64,000 nucleotides of DNA from Hippasteria phrygiana (GCA_037893225.1 JAZGUH010000113.1:2170001-2234000); one strand, 5' to 3'; shown: positions 21,906 to 32,960, counted from the stretch's first letter. Notes: generated by a model not told the origin, from the sequence alone. Translations and numbers: made by a program.

Positions 21906-22240
21906 CCACTTTGACCAATTTTCCCACCAATTCAGATGTGTTTTCTGTTTCAATTAATTTAAATTGTTTACCTCATGAAACTTTCGAGAAGCTGCCACAG
22001 TGAGTTCCGTGAAACGAAATAAAGTTTCAAGCAGATACGCACGAATTAATGAACTGGTATTTGCATTATTGCACCATGGAGCTATATAGATAGCTCCCCG
22101 ATTGCACGTACTACGTACGTACATTATATGTATTATCTTCTTGTAGAACCAGTCTACTCCCGGTAATAGACTACGTGTAGTTCCTGGTCCAGCACTTCAC
22201 TCGCCCCATGAACTGCCACTATTGTGTTACACGTACTCAG

Positions 22241-23213
22241 GTAGTCTTGGTTCCAAGACGTTCTTATCGCGGTGCGACGTACAGCGCGAACGGCAGCGCC
22301 CTCTAGCTACACACAAACACACGCCAAGGCCAAATCGCTAAGAACGTCTTGGGCATTTCGCAAGGGAGCGCGCGCGACCTGCTCATGCATAATTTAACAG
22401 GCGGGTCAAACGAATAATCGCGCTTGCGCACTGGAGGAAACTCATGTTTAAGTAATAACTTACTAGTCTGTTAACGTTCTGAGCAGAGTGATTCTGGACT
22501 GGCAAACAGGATTGAGAAATCTTCGGATTGTTCCAAAATGTGATCTGGAATATCAGACGTTATATCTGCCGACTTCAGTCCCAGATGTTCAGCACGATGT
22601 AACCATGGAGAAATGTCTTATTTCTCCATGATGTAACTGATCAACGGCCTGGGCTTTTAATGGCACGACGACAATAACAAGCGTTTCTCCTGTTTTATAC
22701 CTTCGGTTACTTCGTTCAAGAAATCTAAGACCAATGGAGCAGCTTGAAAAATTACACTCTTGCCAAATCCCGTTGGTAAATTAACAAACAAATCATGGCC
22801 ACGTACAAATTGATGAATGGCACTGATCTGATGACTTTTTAGCTTTCCAAAGCCCAGTTTTTTTGCTGTAAAATCGATGGCTTGGTCCATCCACGCGCTC
22901 AGACATTTTTTCCAACAAACAACGAATGGCTTGGTACTGCGCTGCACGTTCATACGTACGTACACGTAAACCCCACGTGAGTACAGAAACCAGACTAGTG
23001 AGTGTTGGCTATTTACATGCGATAATACAGTGACGTCACACGCGCATGCAAATGCCACACAGTTCTGCTCGCGATTTCGCGAGCGGAACTTGCAAAATTC
23101 CCTAGACGTTGTTAGCGATTTGGCCTTGGCGTGTGTGTGTGTAGCGAGAGGGCGCTGTCGGCCGCTATACGTTGCACCGCTAAGAACGTCTTGGAACCTA
23201 GACTAGTACTCAG
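22241..23213. mobile_element. Helicase fragment framed by inverted MITE copies
   Basis: The ends 22241-22367 and 23087-23213 are inverted copies over about 125 bp. Each arm is itself a small element with its own inverted ends (CCAAGACGTTCTTA...TAAGAACGTCTTGG, or slightly decayed). GTACTCAGGTAG occurs at 22233-22244 and again at 23206-23217, consistent with duplication on insertion or with a boundary repeat. The interior contains a minus-strand RecQ-like helicase fragment. The architecture resembles a composite transposon. Confidence 0.65.
22602..22953 (-). pseudogene. RecQ-like DNA helicase fragment
   Basis: The minus strand reads LGFGKLKSHQISAIHQFVRG followed by LFVNLPTGFGKS, which holds the Walker A motif (T-G-F-G-K-S), then VIFQAAPLVLDFL. 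About 15 codons later the helicase signal continues in a different frame (LVIVVVPLKAQAVDQ, motif Ia-like), so there is a frameshift. The frame then fades near the left MITE arm. Only the N-terminal helicase motifs remain. RecQ-like pieces of this kind are common in marine invertebrate repeats; this copy cannot encode a working enzyme. Confidence 0.75.
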
Positions 23214-23456
23214 GTAGCATCTAATATTTTTGTTAGATAATCTGTCTACTCCCGCTATAGTCTGGTTCCTGGTCCACCACTCGGCCCTGAACGAGTGAAC
23301 GTTAAAGCGATAATCATAATGGCCGGCAGTGAAGTTGAGGGAATCAATCTGTTATTCACGCGTGCTCGCGCAACGCGAAGCCTGTCACATGTCTACTAGT
23401 CTATGTACCCATAACTGCATGCCCTAATTGCAAAGACTGTCCTCCCTGTTCCAGCT

Positions 23457-23592
23457 AGTCTTGGTTCAAAGACGTTACTATTGTACTTTTGTACTTTCGC
23501 AGTTGCAATGCACAGGCAGCGCGATCAGGTACAGTGTAGTTGCAATAGGCCGACAGCGCGATAAGATTTTGGATCTGTAGTAAAGTCTTGGA
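23457..23592. repeat. Diverged copy of the CCAAGACGTT MITE family
   Basis: The left end AGTCTTGGTTCAAAGACGTT resembles the outer ends of the 22.2-kb composite, and the right end AAGTCTTGGA is its approximate complement. About 136 bp, non-coding. Confidence 0.5.
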
Positions 23593-23913
23593 TAAGTTGG
23601 CATTTCGGGGGCGCGACCAGACTGTGGACTGTGATAATGATGGACGGTTATGCAATAGACCGATCCAGTGAGCGTCGCCTGATGGTGTTCTGACCAATCA
23701 CATTCGTGGTTTATGTCCGACATGCGTGCACGCGCATGTGACGCGCGCAGCTGCAGATCAATGGTCATGATGCCTCGTCATGTCCTATGTATTTGCATGT
23801 AATGAATAATTTATGATAAGGCTCAAACTCGGTCACTGATTGGATCCCTCGGAAAAGCGAGGGAGAATCATCGAAAAGTAAAGAAAAAGTTAAGAATTGC
23901 CTGCCAACTTATA

Positions 23914-24094
23914 CAAGACCCTTGTGGCGATCCAAAATCGTGCACGTTTGACAAACACCGGCTGCGGATTCGGCTGCATTTTGTAAACTACGCATGCGTG
24001 AGGCCAGAACGCACGTACGAAGCCGGGATTTCGAGGACACAACGTTAGTGAATCTGGCGCGCGGGCGCTCCGAAATAACAACACAAGGGTCTTG
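23914..24094. repeat. 181-bp element with 13-bp inverted ends
   Basis: CAAGACCCTTGTG at 23914-23926 is the exact complement of CACAAGGGTCTTG at 24082-24094. The interior is GC-rich and non-coding. A MITE is likely; the family is unknown. Confidence 0.6.
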
Positions 24095-24453
24095 GGCCCA
24101 AGACTATGTTCCAGCCAGCAGTGCTCCAGTGGGATTATTATGAGGCCACACCGTGCAAAGCTATCCCAATAGATGCTGGAGACCCTTATGTTCTTGATTA
24201 ATGCAATAAACATATCCTTTAAGGAACCTGCCATTGACGTGACTTGAAAATAAAATAAAAATCCAACAATGAAGGTAGTGTACACGATTGGTAATCCTCT
24301 AATTTGTTTTTACTGAATTATTACGAAATACCTTACTAGCCTGTAAGTTAATAGTAGTCTCAATCATCGTGTGAAATGATAGCACCAGGTGTGCTGTCGT
24401 TGTCAAGAAAAGTGGAAATTTATATTGTTTTCAATCGTTGGAAAACTGCCCTG

Positions 24454-24570
24454 TAGGCTTTAGTCAAGGCGCGCGTGGCTACCCGGACGAGTGGCGCGCC
24501 CCGGACATGCTGGCATTCGGGGCGCGTCACGTGTCCAGGTAGCCACGCGCGTCTTGTTGACTAAAGGCTA
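24454..24570. repeat. Foldback repeat with GCGCGTGGCTACC arms
   Basis: TAGGCTTTAGTCAAGGCGCG at the left pairs imperfectly with GTCTTGTTGACTAAAGGCTA at the right. Inner GGCGCGCCCCGGACA also pairs with TGTCC and GGGGCGCG-type sequence near the centre. About 117 bp. Confidence 0.6.
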
Positions 24571-24784
24571 TCATCCGCCCGACGGTTGAAAACGAGCGCC
24601 GTTTTTCTCTCGTTTTTCTCGCCATCCAACAACGCAAAACTTTAAACAGGTCAGTGGAACGATATTTCCTATAAAATACTAACCCCCAAATCCGCCCATT
24701 TCTGAAAATTGCAACAATGACCAATCATACACACTGCCTTTAACCTTGATTGAGTGGATTATTAGTTTATTACGTGTTTAGTAA

Positions 24785-24917
24785 CCGGCCACGGCCTCGG
24801 CCTCGGACGTTGTGGCCTCGGCCTCGGCCTTGGCCTCGGACGTTGTGGCCTCGGCCTCGGTCTCGGCCTCGGAGGTTGTGGCCTCGGTCTTGGCCTCGGC
24901 CTCGGAGGTTGTGGCCT
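24785..24917. repeat. GGCCTCGG-rich minisatellite
   Basis: Tandem units of the type GTTGTGGCCTCGGCCTCGG repeated about five times with variations. It shares the GGCCTCGG core with 21748-21905. Confidence 0.8.
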
Positions 24918-25063
24918 TGACTACAACACTGACATTAGCAGTAGATGATGGACCGAGAACTATTACTCGAGAATTGGGCAATGAAGCTTTGTTCAGTGGA
25001 ATGTGCAGTTTAAAATTGATATTGTGTAATGTCGGGGACGACATCTCTTTAAGATGGGAAGTG

Positions 25064-26352
25064 TGTTACCAGACCTTCACTTCCTGAATGTGTCATTGTT
25101 AATTTCATGTTTGTGTGATTAATGCATTTTTTTCCCTTTGTGAATGCTTGTTGCTATTGTACATAGAACATTGTGATGTTGCATCAAAATTTAGGCCCCT
25201 AACAAAACTTTTTGTACTTGTGGCCTGGTAGGAAGATAGAGGGCGCTGTTCTGGTTGAACTCGACTTCATATTGACACACAAACTGTAGTCAATATAGAA
25301 GTTACAGAAATAAAACAGGGTCCATAAAAAGCCTTCCTTTTTCACTTCACAGGTATGTAATTTGCATTATCTACTACAAAATAAGAAATCTTTATGTTCT
25401 AAAGCTCATTTATAGTTTATTATCAAGCTTGTAGATGATCTGGAAATTAAGGATTGAAATGGATTAATATGAGAATGAAAGTTCAATTATGAGACCATGT
25501 GACATGTAAGCACATTGTATGTATTACATATAGACAGTGGACTTTGTTAATGAAGGCACAATATGAATGAGTGTAAATCAAGCTGCACAGGGAAATTTCA
25601 GGACAAACTATTTAGATTCCATATTTCTTGATCTGATTCTGGCCAAGTAGTGAGAAATTACAGGGATTTTGGAAGTTATGAATAATTAATTAGTTGACTC
25701 TAATGATTGGATATTGTGATGTAAATAGGCATACATGAAGTATGTGCATTGTTGAGGATTGAAACAGTTCAAGGACCGTTGATCTCTGGGGAAAAGACAA
25801 ATACCATACATTTTATGTAGTATGTTTGAAGGGAAGTTTACTGTTTTCCATAGGTGAATATTAATCCAGGGAAGACAGAACTTGATCAAATTCTAGAATG
25901 TTTAGAGATTAGTCATTTATCTACAAAGGCTACCTGCTTGACATGTTAAATACTTGAAATGAGTGTTTATAAAGTTACAGACTAGTTTCTTGCATTTTGC
26001 TGATAATTGACCAGTTATAAATTGACAGATTTGAAGTAAAACACAAATGCTTTGGAGAAACCATGTATTTCAATTTACATTCATGACCAAGTAATAATTG
26101 TGCGTTATAAAACAACAGATATAAATGTAAGATACTTATAGGCTATTTTCGGTCTAAAGTAATGTTATATTCTGTTGGGTCATGGAGTCATGCACTGCAC
26201 ATGTAAATACACATGTATTGTTATATTCCTTATTCATGTCATTTGGATTTAGTGTGGTCACACAAACTGTAGTCAATATAGAAGTTACAGAAATAAAACA
26301 GGGTCCATAAAAAGCCTTCCTTTTTCACTTCACAGCTTCGTACCTGGTATCA
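25064..26352 (+). repeat. Right LTR of the Gypsy element
   Basis: It begins TGTTACCAGACC and ends CTGGTATCA, matching 8889-10179 with few differences. It carries the same internal direct repeats and the same GT...AG-bounded segment (25353-26335). Confidence 0.9.
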
Positions 26353-26361
26353 ATATCATAT

Positions 26362-28154
26362 AGTAAAACGTTGGAACGGATGTGATGGTCATTATGTTTT
26401 GGGAAAGCTACTATAATTGCTGATAATAGAATGTAAGAGGCCAGCCGCGATTCATAAAATATAGCAACCAAACACCTGGAAGTTTGGCTAAGTACTTTTG
26501 CATGCACGATAGCCAGCAGTACAAAATCACATCACGATATTTACAATAATATACAAGATAAAACATATCTCAACCAACGAGTGGTCTAGTGTAAAACTCA
26601 TATTAGATCGTCTTTTCCATCTTGAGTTTGTCTCTAATAGTGAAGGAACGTCATACCATCACAATCACCCAATAAATGTGTGCAAAGTAAATTTATACAG
26701 AGAATAATGAATAGTAGCTTATCTGTATCAACAGAGCACGTGGTAGATGGATGCGAGGAGAGATTTTAGGCACGGAAAACTTAGGGAAGTATCTGACGCG
26801 TTCCTGAAAACTATGTGACTATTCGGAAAAGTGCAAATTGGGGCACTTTGAAAGTACGATCTTCTCGCATCGAGGTCTTGTTCGCTTCTGAGGAGCTCGA
26901 AGCAAGACGGGGGATAAAGTCATGCCGAAACACGCGCTCGGAAAGGCTTGGGGAGAATTTTCATTGGTCAGAAAACTAAAACAATGAGGTAATTTAACCT
27001 TCCGATTGTCTAGAGCCAATCAGAAAAGGAATAGTGGACTAAAATTCTTCAGTGTGCGTGAACATCTAAGGAATTGACCAATCTGGTCTTATGTTTGTGC
27101 CACGTTGTACAGCGTGGCCGAAATTCCGCCACCTAAAGCAACAAGATTGCAATGCTTGCATTTTAGGTTTTTATGCAAGCGCGAAAAACTGTCCTTGGCG
27201 CTAGGAATTGACCAATCTGGTCCCATATTCGTGCCATGTTGTCCAGCGTGGCCAAACTTTCCAAACTTAACACTAAAATCTGCAGAGTTGCAAAAAGGGG
27301 GGTTTTATGTAAGTGTAACATGTACCCTTGGGCAGCTCCGGAATTGCCAACGTGGCTAAGATGCAGCGGTGAGAGTGAAACATTCACAAACATTTGTCGG
27401 ACTAAATTTTGTACAAGAATATTCAAAATTTAACAGGGTCCGACATAGATTTCGTAAATACAAGGTCCGTAAATTGCGTAAATTTGAGTTCCGTTTAAAC
27501 GTTTTGGAAAATTTCTAAACGGATTTCAATTCTTTTTGTTTGAACGTTTAAAGAGGAAAGAAAACCAAGTTCCATTTTTCCGCTTTATTGGCTTTTCTGA
27601 TAGCTTGTATATTCTTCTGACCGAATACAAATTGGTAAAGAACGATTACAATTTATTTCATTGAAAAAAAGAGAGACTAAAGTTGCCCCTTGGAGTGAGC
27701 GTTTGGTCTCAATTCCTGCAAAGGTCATTAAGGATGCAAATGTTGCATATGACCTTATGACGCGTGTGCGCTTACTTGGCCTCAGTGGACCAGCAGCGCG
27801 GCCACCACTATATCATCCACATGTGTGTTATGACATTTTCGTCGTCAGCTGGTCGTACTTTCTTGGCAATTTTTGCCGAATTCACGGCCTTCCTAGCTTA
27901 CTTTTGGAGTTATTCAGAGCTCGAATGTATTACAGTTGGTAAGTATTTTGCAGCTGAAAATCTTCAGAATCTACGCTATACTCCTCCCACGAGCCATCAG
28001 ATTCTGCCATTATTCCGGAGCGAAAATTTTGTCCACGGCGACCCGGTGTCATAAAAGTTCGTGTACGTCTGTACGTATCGAGACGTCACTGTGATGTTTT
28101 CATTTCATTGAAAATGAATTAAACTGTTGGAAACTGCTGACTGACTGAATGGAC
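26362..28154. other. Non-coding stretch with a dispersed and a tandem repeat
   Basis: Right copy of the 160-bp repeat at 26731-26889. A roughly 134-bp unit beginning AGGAATTGACCAATCTGGTC occurs twice between about 27069 and 27330, diverged. No convincing gene was seen; open frames around 27661-28054 have no recognised domain. Confidence 0.5.
26731..26889 (+). repeat. 160-bp dispersed repeat, right copy
   Basis: Same orientation as 7276-7433 with a few substitutions and small indels. The two copies lie on either side of the 17.5-kb Gypsy element. Confidence 0.7.
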
Positions 28155-28547
28155 CTGAAATATACGAATCAAACAATTAACTGGCCTAACGTTTCGAACT
28201 TAAAGGGGCTGTGTCGTCGCGCCATCTCGCGTTAACGAATCAAATATTGGAGTGCGCCCCCTTGCGCTTCATTTCGGTTATGTGCTATTTTTAACCTCCA
28301 TCCGTTTGTTATGGCTGTTCTGAGAATTGGCTTTTGGAAACTACACCCCCTGGAACACGCACGCATGTCCAGCGTCTGCGTACTGAAATACACATACGTG
28401 TACACACATACTTATAACAAGTAGCACACATCGTGGCACTCAGTTCTCTAAGAGAAGATTATTAGAAAAAACGTTCATATTTCATCTGTTTATTTCATAA
28501 AATTTCATTCACATGTACACAAGTGCCATGGATTATTTGTCTGAAAG

Positions 28548-28907
28548 TTGCATAGAATTGGAGGTTGGCGATATAGAAGTAGAACCTATTACGCTGGAAA
28601 ACCTATGACATGTACATGCCGAAACTCTTGCCAGAGAGGACGACTCGGCACACGGGGTGCTTGTCCATGTAAATGTGCACAGCAAAACTGCAACGTGTCT
28701 TGTCGCTGTGGGACAGTTCGCGCTAAATTTTGTACACAAAATCCCACAGGCGGGGTATCCGTAAAAGGGTCTATGTATTATGTGTACATTCATTTGGATG
28801 TATCTTGTTCGTATCTTGCTTGTAAACTTAGGTCGATAAAAAGCTTCAGGCTTATTTTGACCCGTCACTTTAATAACAAAATGATCATGCTACTAAAAGA
28901 GGGGTAG
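28548..28907 (+). CDS. Cysteine-rich small frame inside the TTAA element
   Basis: The frame contains MTCTCRNSCQRGRLGTRGAC followed by PCKCAQQNCNVSCRCG: about ten cysteines in C-x-C and C-x3-C spacings, suggestive of a metal-binding module. I cannot name the family. No ATG is well placed; an upstream ATG at about 28529 opens an acidic frame (MDYLSESCIELEVGDIEVEP) that stops before the Cys cluster, so the two may have been one protein before a frameshift. Whether it is expressed is unknown. Confidence 0.4.
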   Translation: MHRIGGWRYRSRTYYAGKPMTCTCRNSCQRGRLGTRGACPCKCAQQNCNVSCRCGTVRAKFCTQNPTGGVSVKGSMYYVYIHLDVSCSYLACKLRSIKSFRLILTRHFNNKMIMLLKEG

Positions 28908-30045
28908 TGGCTGCAGACAGTTCTTTAGCAGCGAAATTATTTTTTTAAATCTAGAACTTAGAAGTACATTTTTGTTTTAAACAGTTGATAGATGGAGCTG
29001 AAACAACTTCACTTGGTCGCTATTCCCATGGCACTTGTCAACAACTTGCTGTGTATGTGTGAAACAATATTTCCGCACATCAAGTCTACATGTAATGTAT
29101 AGTCAACATGTACAGTACATACATTACATGTACAGTACATCCGATCCATGTACTCGGTATGTGAATTTTTCATGTCATAAAAAGTAATAAGCGAATAATT
29201 CGTGCAAAACAGGTGAAAATTAGGGTTGTTTGAATATTTCGGGGTGTTTATTTCTTTGTTTCTTCGGTAGTCATCTTTATCATAGTGATGTGGGGATCTG
29301 TGCGCCAGTGGCGTAAACACGGGGAAGGAGTTCAGGGGCCCGCCGATTTGTATTTCTTTTTTGTTTCGTAAATTTAAAAAGGGGAAATTGTACACAAAGT
29401 GATGTTTCAAATTTCAAGCGGTGTTTGGGGCGGGGGTATCCCCCGTTGAGAAAAGGTTCAAGATGCAGTACTTCGTTGACAAATTCAATAATCATCCCCA
29501 CTTTTCGACACGGATTTACTCGCTACTGGTGAAATCTCATTTCATTGGCGTATATTATTTATTGGTAATAACTGTTATTATTGTGTTTATGTTTTGATAG
29601 TGTTGAAATAACTCTTATGATGTAACTTTCCATAAATTCCTGCCGTCAAATGTAACACAAGGTCGTGGACTCAATATCGCCATCAGTATAGCTGTTTTAC
29701 TTTGATTTGCTCATCATTGCACGCACAGCCGATTTTAGTCGAAATGTATTTCGATACATAGGCCTACAACTTTATTTTTGTATAGGAAGGGGCTGGTGCA
29801 TTATTTATTTTACAATTATAAATACAGATTTACTTATTTACTTATTTTCGTTTGGTTCTGTCATGGTACATTTTGGCGTTTGGCGGGTGGGGTGTCACGG
29901 ACTATGTTCGACTGTAGGCCTATCGTATATTTTTGGTGGCACAAACACATACAAAATACTTGTACATGCAGTATGTATCATAACTACAGGATCATAACTA
30001 CAGGATCACGCATGCAGCAGTCATTGCAATTGTAATCTGATCTGG

Positions 30046-30120
30046 CGCGCGCGCCCTGTGGGTCAGCGCGCGCGAGCCCTGTAGGTCAGCGCGCTCGCGC
30101 CCTGTAGGTCAGCGCGCGGT
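30046..30120. repeat. GC-rich tandem repeat
   Basis: Three copies of a roughly 25-bp unit containing GCGCCCTGTAGGTCAGCGCG, close to the right end of the TTAA element. Confidence 0.75.
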
Positions 30121-30302
30121 CGTGGGGTATTATTTGCAGTTACTTGGTTCATGTTCGGGATTCAGTGTACAGCCGCAAGCCTGCTATGATCGTGACGACA
30201 CAGCCCCTTTAAGCAAGTTCTTTCTCAAAGGCAAATGCCTTTGAGAAGGAACTTGCTTAAGTTGGAAACGTCAGGCCAGCTAATTTTTTGATTCATTTCA
30301 TT

Positions 30303-31406
30303 GAGACAGATACAATGCAGTTACCAGACTATGTTCGCGGCGCACACACAAATCCATCCACATTTCCGCGTTTTTGCATCCCTGTGGAGACATGGCATTG
30401 TTCTCCCCTTAATTGTCCCTGTACTTAAGCAAACCCCCATTCACTGGTAAACGTATCTTGACCTCGAATAGCACATAATGGTCAGGTTACCAGTTGTGTA
30501 GGGTTGAGCAGCGCTACTCAAATCAAAGGCTAAGTGAATTCCCCCATATCCGGCACCATTTGTCCACAGGGTACGGTATATCTCTCCATCTACACAAATT
30601 CCGAACCCAAATTTCAGTGTCAAAATATGGATGAATAAGACACGAGTAAGCTTCCTGCTCCACAAAGACCCCATTAAAAAAGTAATGAAAAACTCATCAG
30701 TGCAACGTTCATGCAATAATGCACCGCCAGGAACATTAAAAATAGGACAAAACCAACACATAGTACACACACGTGCACGCATAGAAACACAATAGGCACT
30801 CGCATAGTGACGTCATCTATCTCTACGCAGCTACGTCACACGATTGGATTGTAAACACGCGGTTGACCCTGAGCTTTTCTGATTCTGAGCGAAAGAGACT
30901 CCAAAGTAAAACTTCTCTAAAATTGCCAAATCCATGCATAAACTCTTCAAACCTACTTTGTTAGGTTTGGGGAGGCATAAGCTCTCAGAAAAGCCACTAA
31001 AGTGGAAAAATGCAAATTGGTTTTCTTTTCTCTTTAAACGTGTAAACGTCCCATCCTTACTTACATTATGAAGTTCAGTACATCTTGTGCGCGCACCTAC
31101 ATGTACTACGCTCTCCCTGTTGCCTATCGGCTGAGAACAGCTGGTTATGACGCGCCGTGCTTAAACAACTTCCAGCCGTGTTTAAACAACCGTTTAAACA
31201 CACCCAAGTGACAGGCTCTCGACCAATAGGGATAGTGAAACTCGCTGAGGCATTTATGAATGTAGTTTATACACATCACTGTAAACACTGTAGTACATAC
31301 ATGTATTTTTCCAAATACCGTACTTAAAATGAAGAAAATAAGGCTGTTCCAAATGTTTAAGTATTTGGGACCAACAGGCTTTGCAAATATCACTTACTGT
31401 ATTTCA
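30303..31406. other. No gene recognised
   Basis: Open frames such as the minus-strand one at 30441-30782 show no family signature. No structured repeat of note was seen. Confidence 0.4.
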
Positions 31407-31414
31407 TTGAATAA

Positions 31415-31604
31415 CAGAGTTGTATTCGAGTCCCTGCAAGTCCTTTTACAAGTCCTTTCACAAGCACAGTTAGAAGCCGGTCACAAGTAACTGGATAAAA
31501 AATGACAAAGGAATGCCTTTGTCACAGCTCATTTAAATAGCCAGTGATTGGGATTAGGACTTGAGAGCTTTTGATGGACTTGCAGGGACTTGAATACAAC
31601 TCTG
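31415..31604. mobile_element. hAT-type MITE
   Basis: Inverted ends of about 29 bp begin CAGAGTTGTATTC and end GAATACAACTCTG. An exact 8-bp duplication TTGAATAA lies at 31407-31414 and 31605-31612. The CAG-start ends and 8-bp duplication are the hAT hallmarks. At 190 bp it is non-coding and needs a transposase supplied in trans. Confidence 0.9.
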
Positions 31605-31612
31605 TTGAATAA

Positions 31613-32960
31613 AAAGCAGAATATAGATTCAGTTACCAAATAATAACAGAATTACATGTAAAGGTATAGAGTAGATCATTTGTTATTTGGGAATTTTTTT
31701 GTTTGAAGCAATAAAAGTGCTCAAACTCTAAAGACGGGTGTGCTTATGAAGTTTTAGCTCTGTGACTGCCGTTACACATGTAAATTCCGAGAAAATAATA
31801 TTCTAGAATCTTGATTTCAATTCTAAAGTTGTTGAGTCATGTTTTGAATTGACCTATCATTCGATCACCATATCATAAACTGCACGCACATAGTGCCGCG
31901 ATACGAAAGCAGTCCATGCCGTACAACGCGCGGGCGTGCCCGGCCAACTGACAGCTCCAGGCACGGTGCGTCACCGTAACACGTTGGCGATACGTGGAAT
32001 TATCCACACAGCCGTTTATCACGCACTTCACTCAACCACTGGTCCACTTCTTGTCGCAATTTGTCGAAAGTTTTGATTGAAACACATCCTGATTTTGACT
32101 ATCCTTGTTGGTCCGATTCTTTGTTGGTTTTCGCCGGGATTTTAGAACATAAACTATACTTGTGTATACTAATTTGCTTCATTTATTTATTTAATTAAAA
32201 AATATATGATTATATATTTAATTATGGTTTATTGTTTTTATTTATTGTTCAGTAAAAAAAGGAAAGAAAAAGAAAAATTTTTTTTTCTTTCTTTTTGGCC
32301 ATGGAGGGACTGGGTTCTGGGAGGGATTTGTTTTGGCTGCCCACCCTTACTATCATCTGTTTTATTTATTCCAGCAAGCGGTAATTGGAATTGAAGGCCT
32401 TCGGGTCACAGTTATGTAGTTAACTTTTTCAATTCCTGGCATATATCACTGGCTTTGTCCTTGTATACTGTGACTGTCCTATTTCTATATTTTTTAATGT
32501 ATGTTCAGCGAATTTTTAATTATATTATAGTGCATATTCATTATGTATATTGTTGTTCTTGTTTTATGCCGAATAAATAATAATAATAATAATAATAACA
32601 ACAAATCTTGTCGAGTGGGCCTACGAAGTTCCAGAATCTTTTAGTAATTTGTTGCCTCCAAGCATGCGTGTCTGGCTACAGACTCTACACACGGGAATTC
32701 TTCACTCCACGCAAAATAACGATGCGAAACCTGACTTTGAATTATGGTGTTGCATGTATATACACCCCCAACAACGGACCCGCTCTGCGCAATGCGCAGG
32801 CGCAGACGTTTTTTTCCTTACGATCGAGCCCGTACTTATTTAGCCGCATGCGCACGTACTCCCGGCCGAACATCGACAAGATGTACACGATCTTTGAGTA
32901 TACGCATAGTTTCACATGTAGGCAAGGCTACCGCTACTGTATGGGAATTCCGGACGCCCG
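31613..32960. other. Non-coding stretch with a probable retrotransposon 3' tail
   Basis: About 32377-32600 looks like a 3' untranslated remnant ending in a TAA microsatellite. The rest shows no recognised gene. Confidence 0.4.
32377..32600 (+). mobile_element. Possible non-LTR retrotransposon 3' end with TAA microsatellite
   Basis: T-rich 3'-UTR-like sequence ends TTATGCCGAATAAATAATAA continued by a TAA run to about 32598. Short-period tails like this are typical of several animal non-LTR families. No RT remains, so the assignment is tentative. Confidence 0.35.

Larger units (their letters stand above)
21362..25063. other. Gypsy 3' region loaded with small insertions
   Basis: This 3.7-kb stretch between the pol tail and the right LTR is much longer than the family usually needs. 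It holds two GGCCTC-rich blocks, the helicase fragment framed by MITEs, a further related MITE and two foldbacks, all listed separately. No envelope-like gene was recognised. The rest is unassigned. Confidence 0.6.
8889..26352 (+). mobile_element. Ty3/Gypsy LTR retrotransposon, decayed, carrying nested insertions
   Basis: The element has TG...CA long terminal repeats (8889-10179 and 25064-26352), a primer-binding site directly after the left LTR and a purine-rich AAGATGGGAAG before the right LTR. Gag comes first, then pol in the order protease, RT, RNase H, integrase; that order defines Ty3/Gypsy. The flanks carry ATATCATAT at 8880-8888 and 26353-26361. This reads either as a 9-bp duplication or, since the word starts and ends in ATAT, as a normal 4-bp one. 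Gag has a frameshift, RT has an internal deletion and the pol tail is frameshifted, so this copy is dead. It is interrupted by a gag-only LTR element and, after pol, by GGCCTC-rich blocks and small elements. Confidence 0.9.
28204..30208. mobile_element. TTAA-class DNA transposon, non-autonomous
   Basis: TTAA at 28200-28203 and 30209-30212 flank inverted ends AGGGGCTGTGTCGTC and GACGACACAGCCCCT. A TTAA duplication with AGGG-type ends suggests Kolobok; piggyBac also uses TTAA but its ends differ. The 2-kb interior has no transposase. It holds a cysteine-rich frame and a GC-rich tandem repeat. The insertion sits in an arm of a palindrome. Confidence 0.75.
28155..30302. repeat. Palindrome interrupted by a TTAA element
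   Basis: Sequence 28155-28199 is the imperfect inverse of 30258-30302. Just right of the insertion, AAGCAAGTTCTTTCTCAAAG (30211 on) pairs with CTTTGAGAAGGAACTTGCTT ending near 30257. Removing 28204-30208 and one TTAA joins these into a continuous hairpin with arms of about 75 bp centred near 30239. Confidence 0.7.

Noticed and set aside
21743..22003. Ala-Ser and Glu-Ala-rich frames at 21.7-22.0 and 24.8-25.1 kb
   Set aside because: Translations of GGCCTC simple repeats.
23890..24285. 131-codon minus-strand frame
   Set aside because: It spans the 181-bp inverted-repeat element and shows no family motif.
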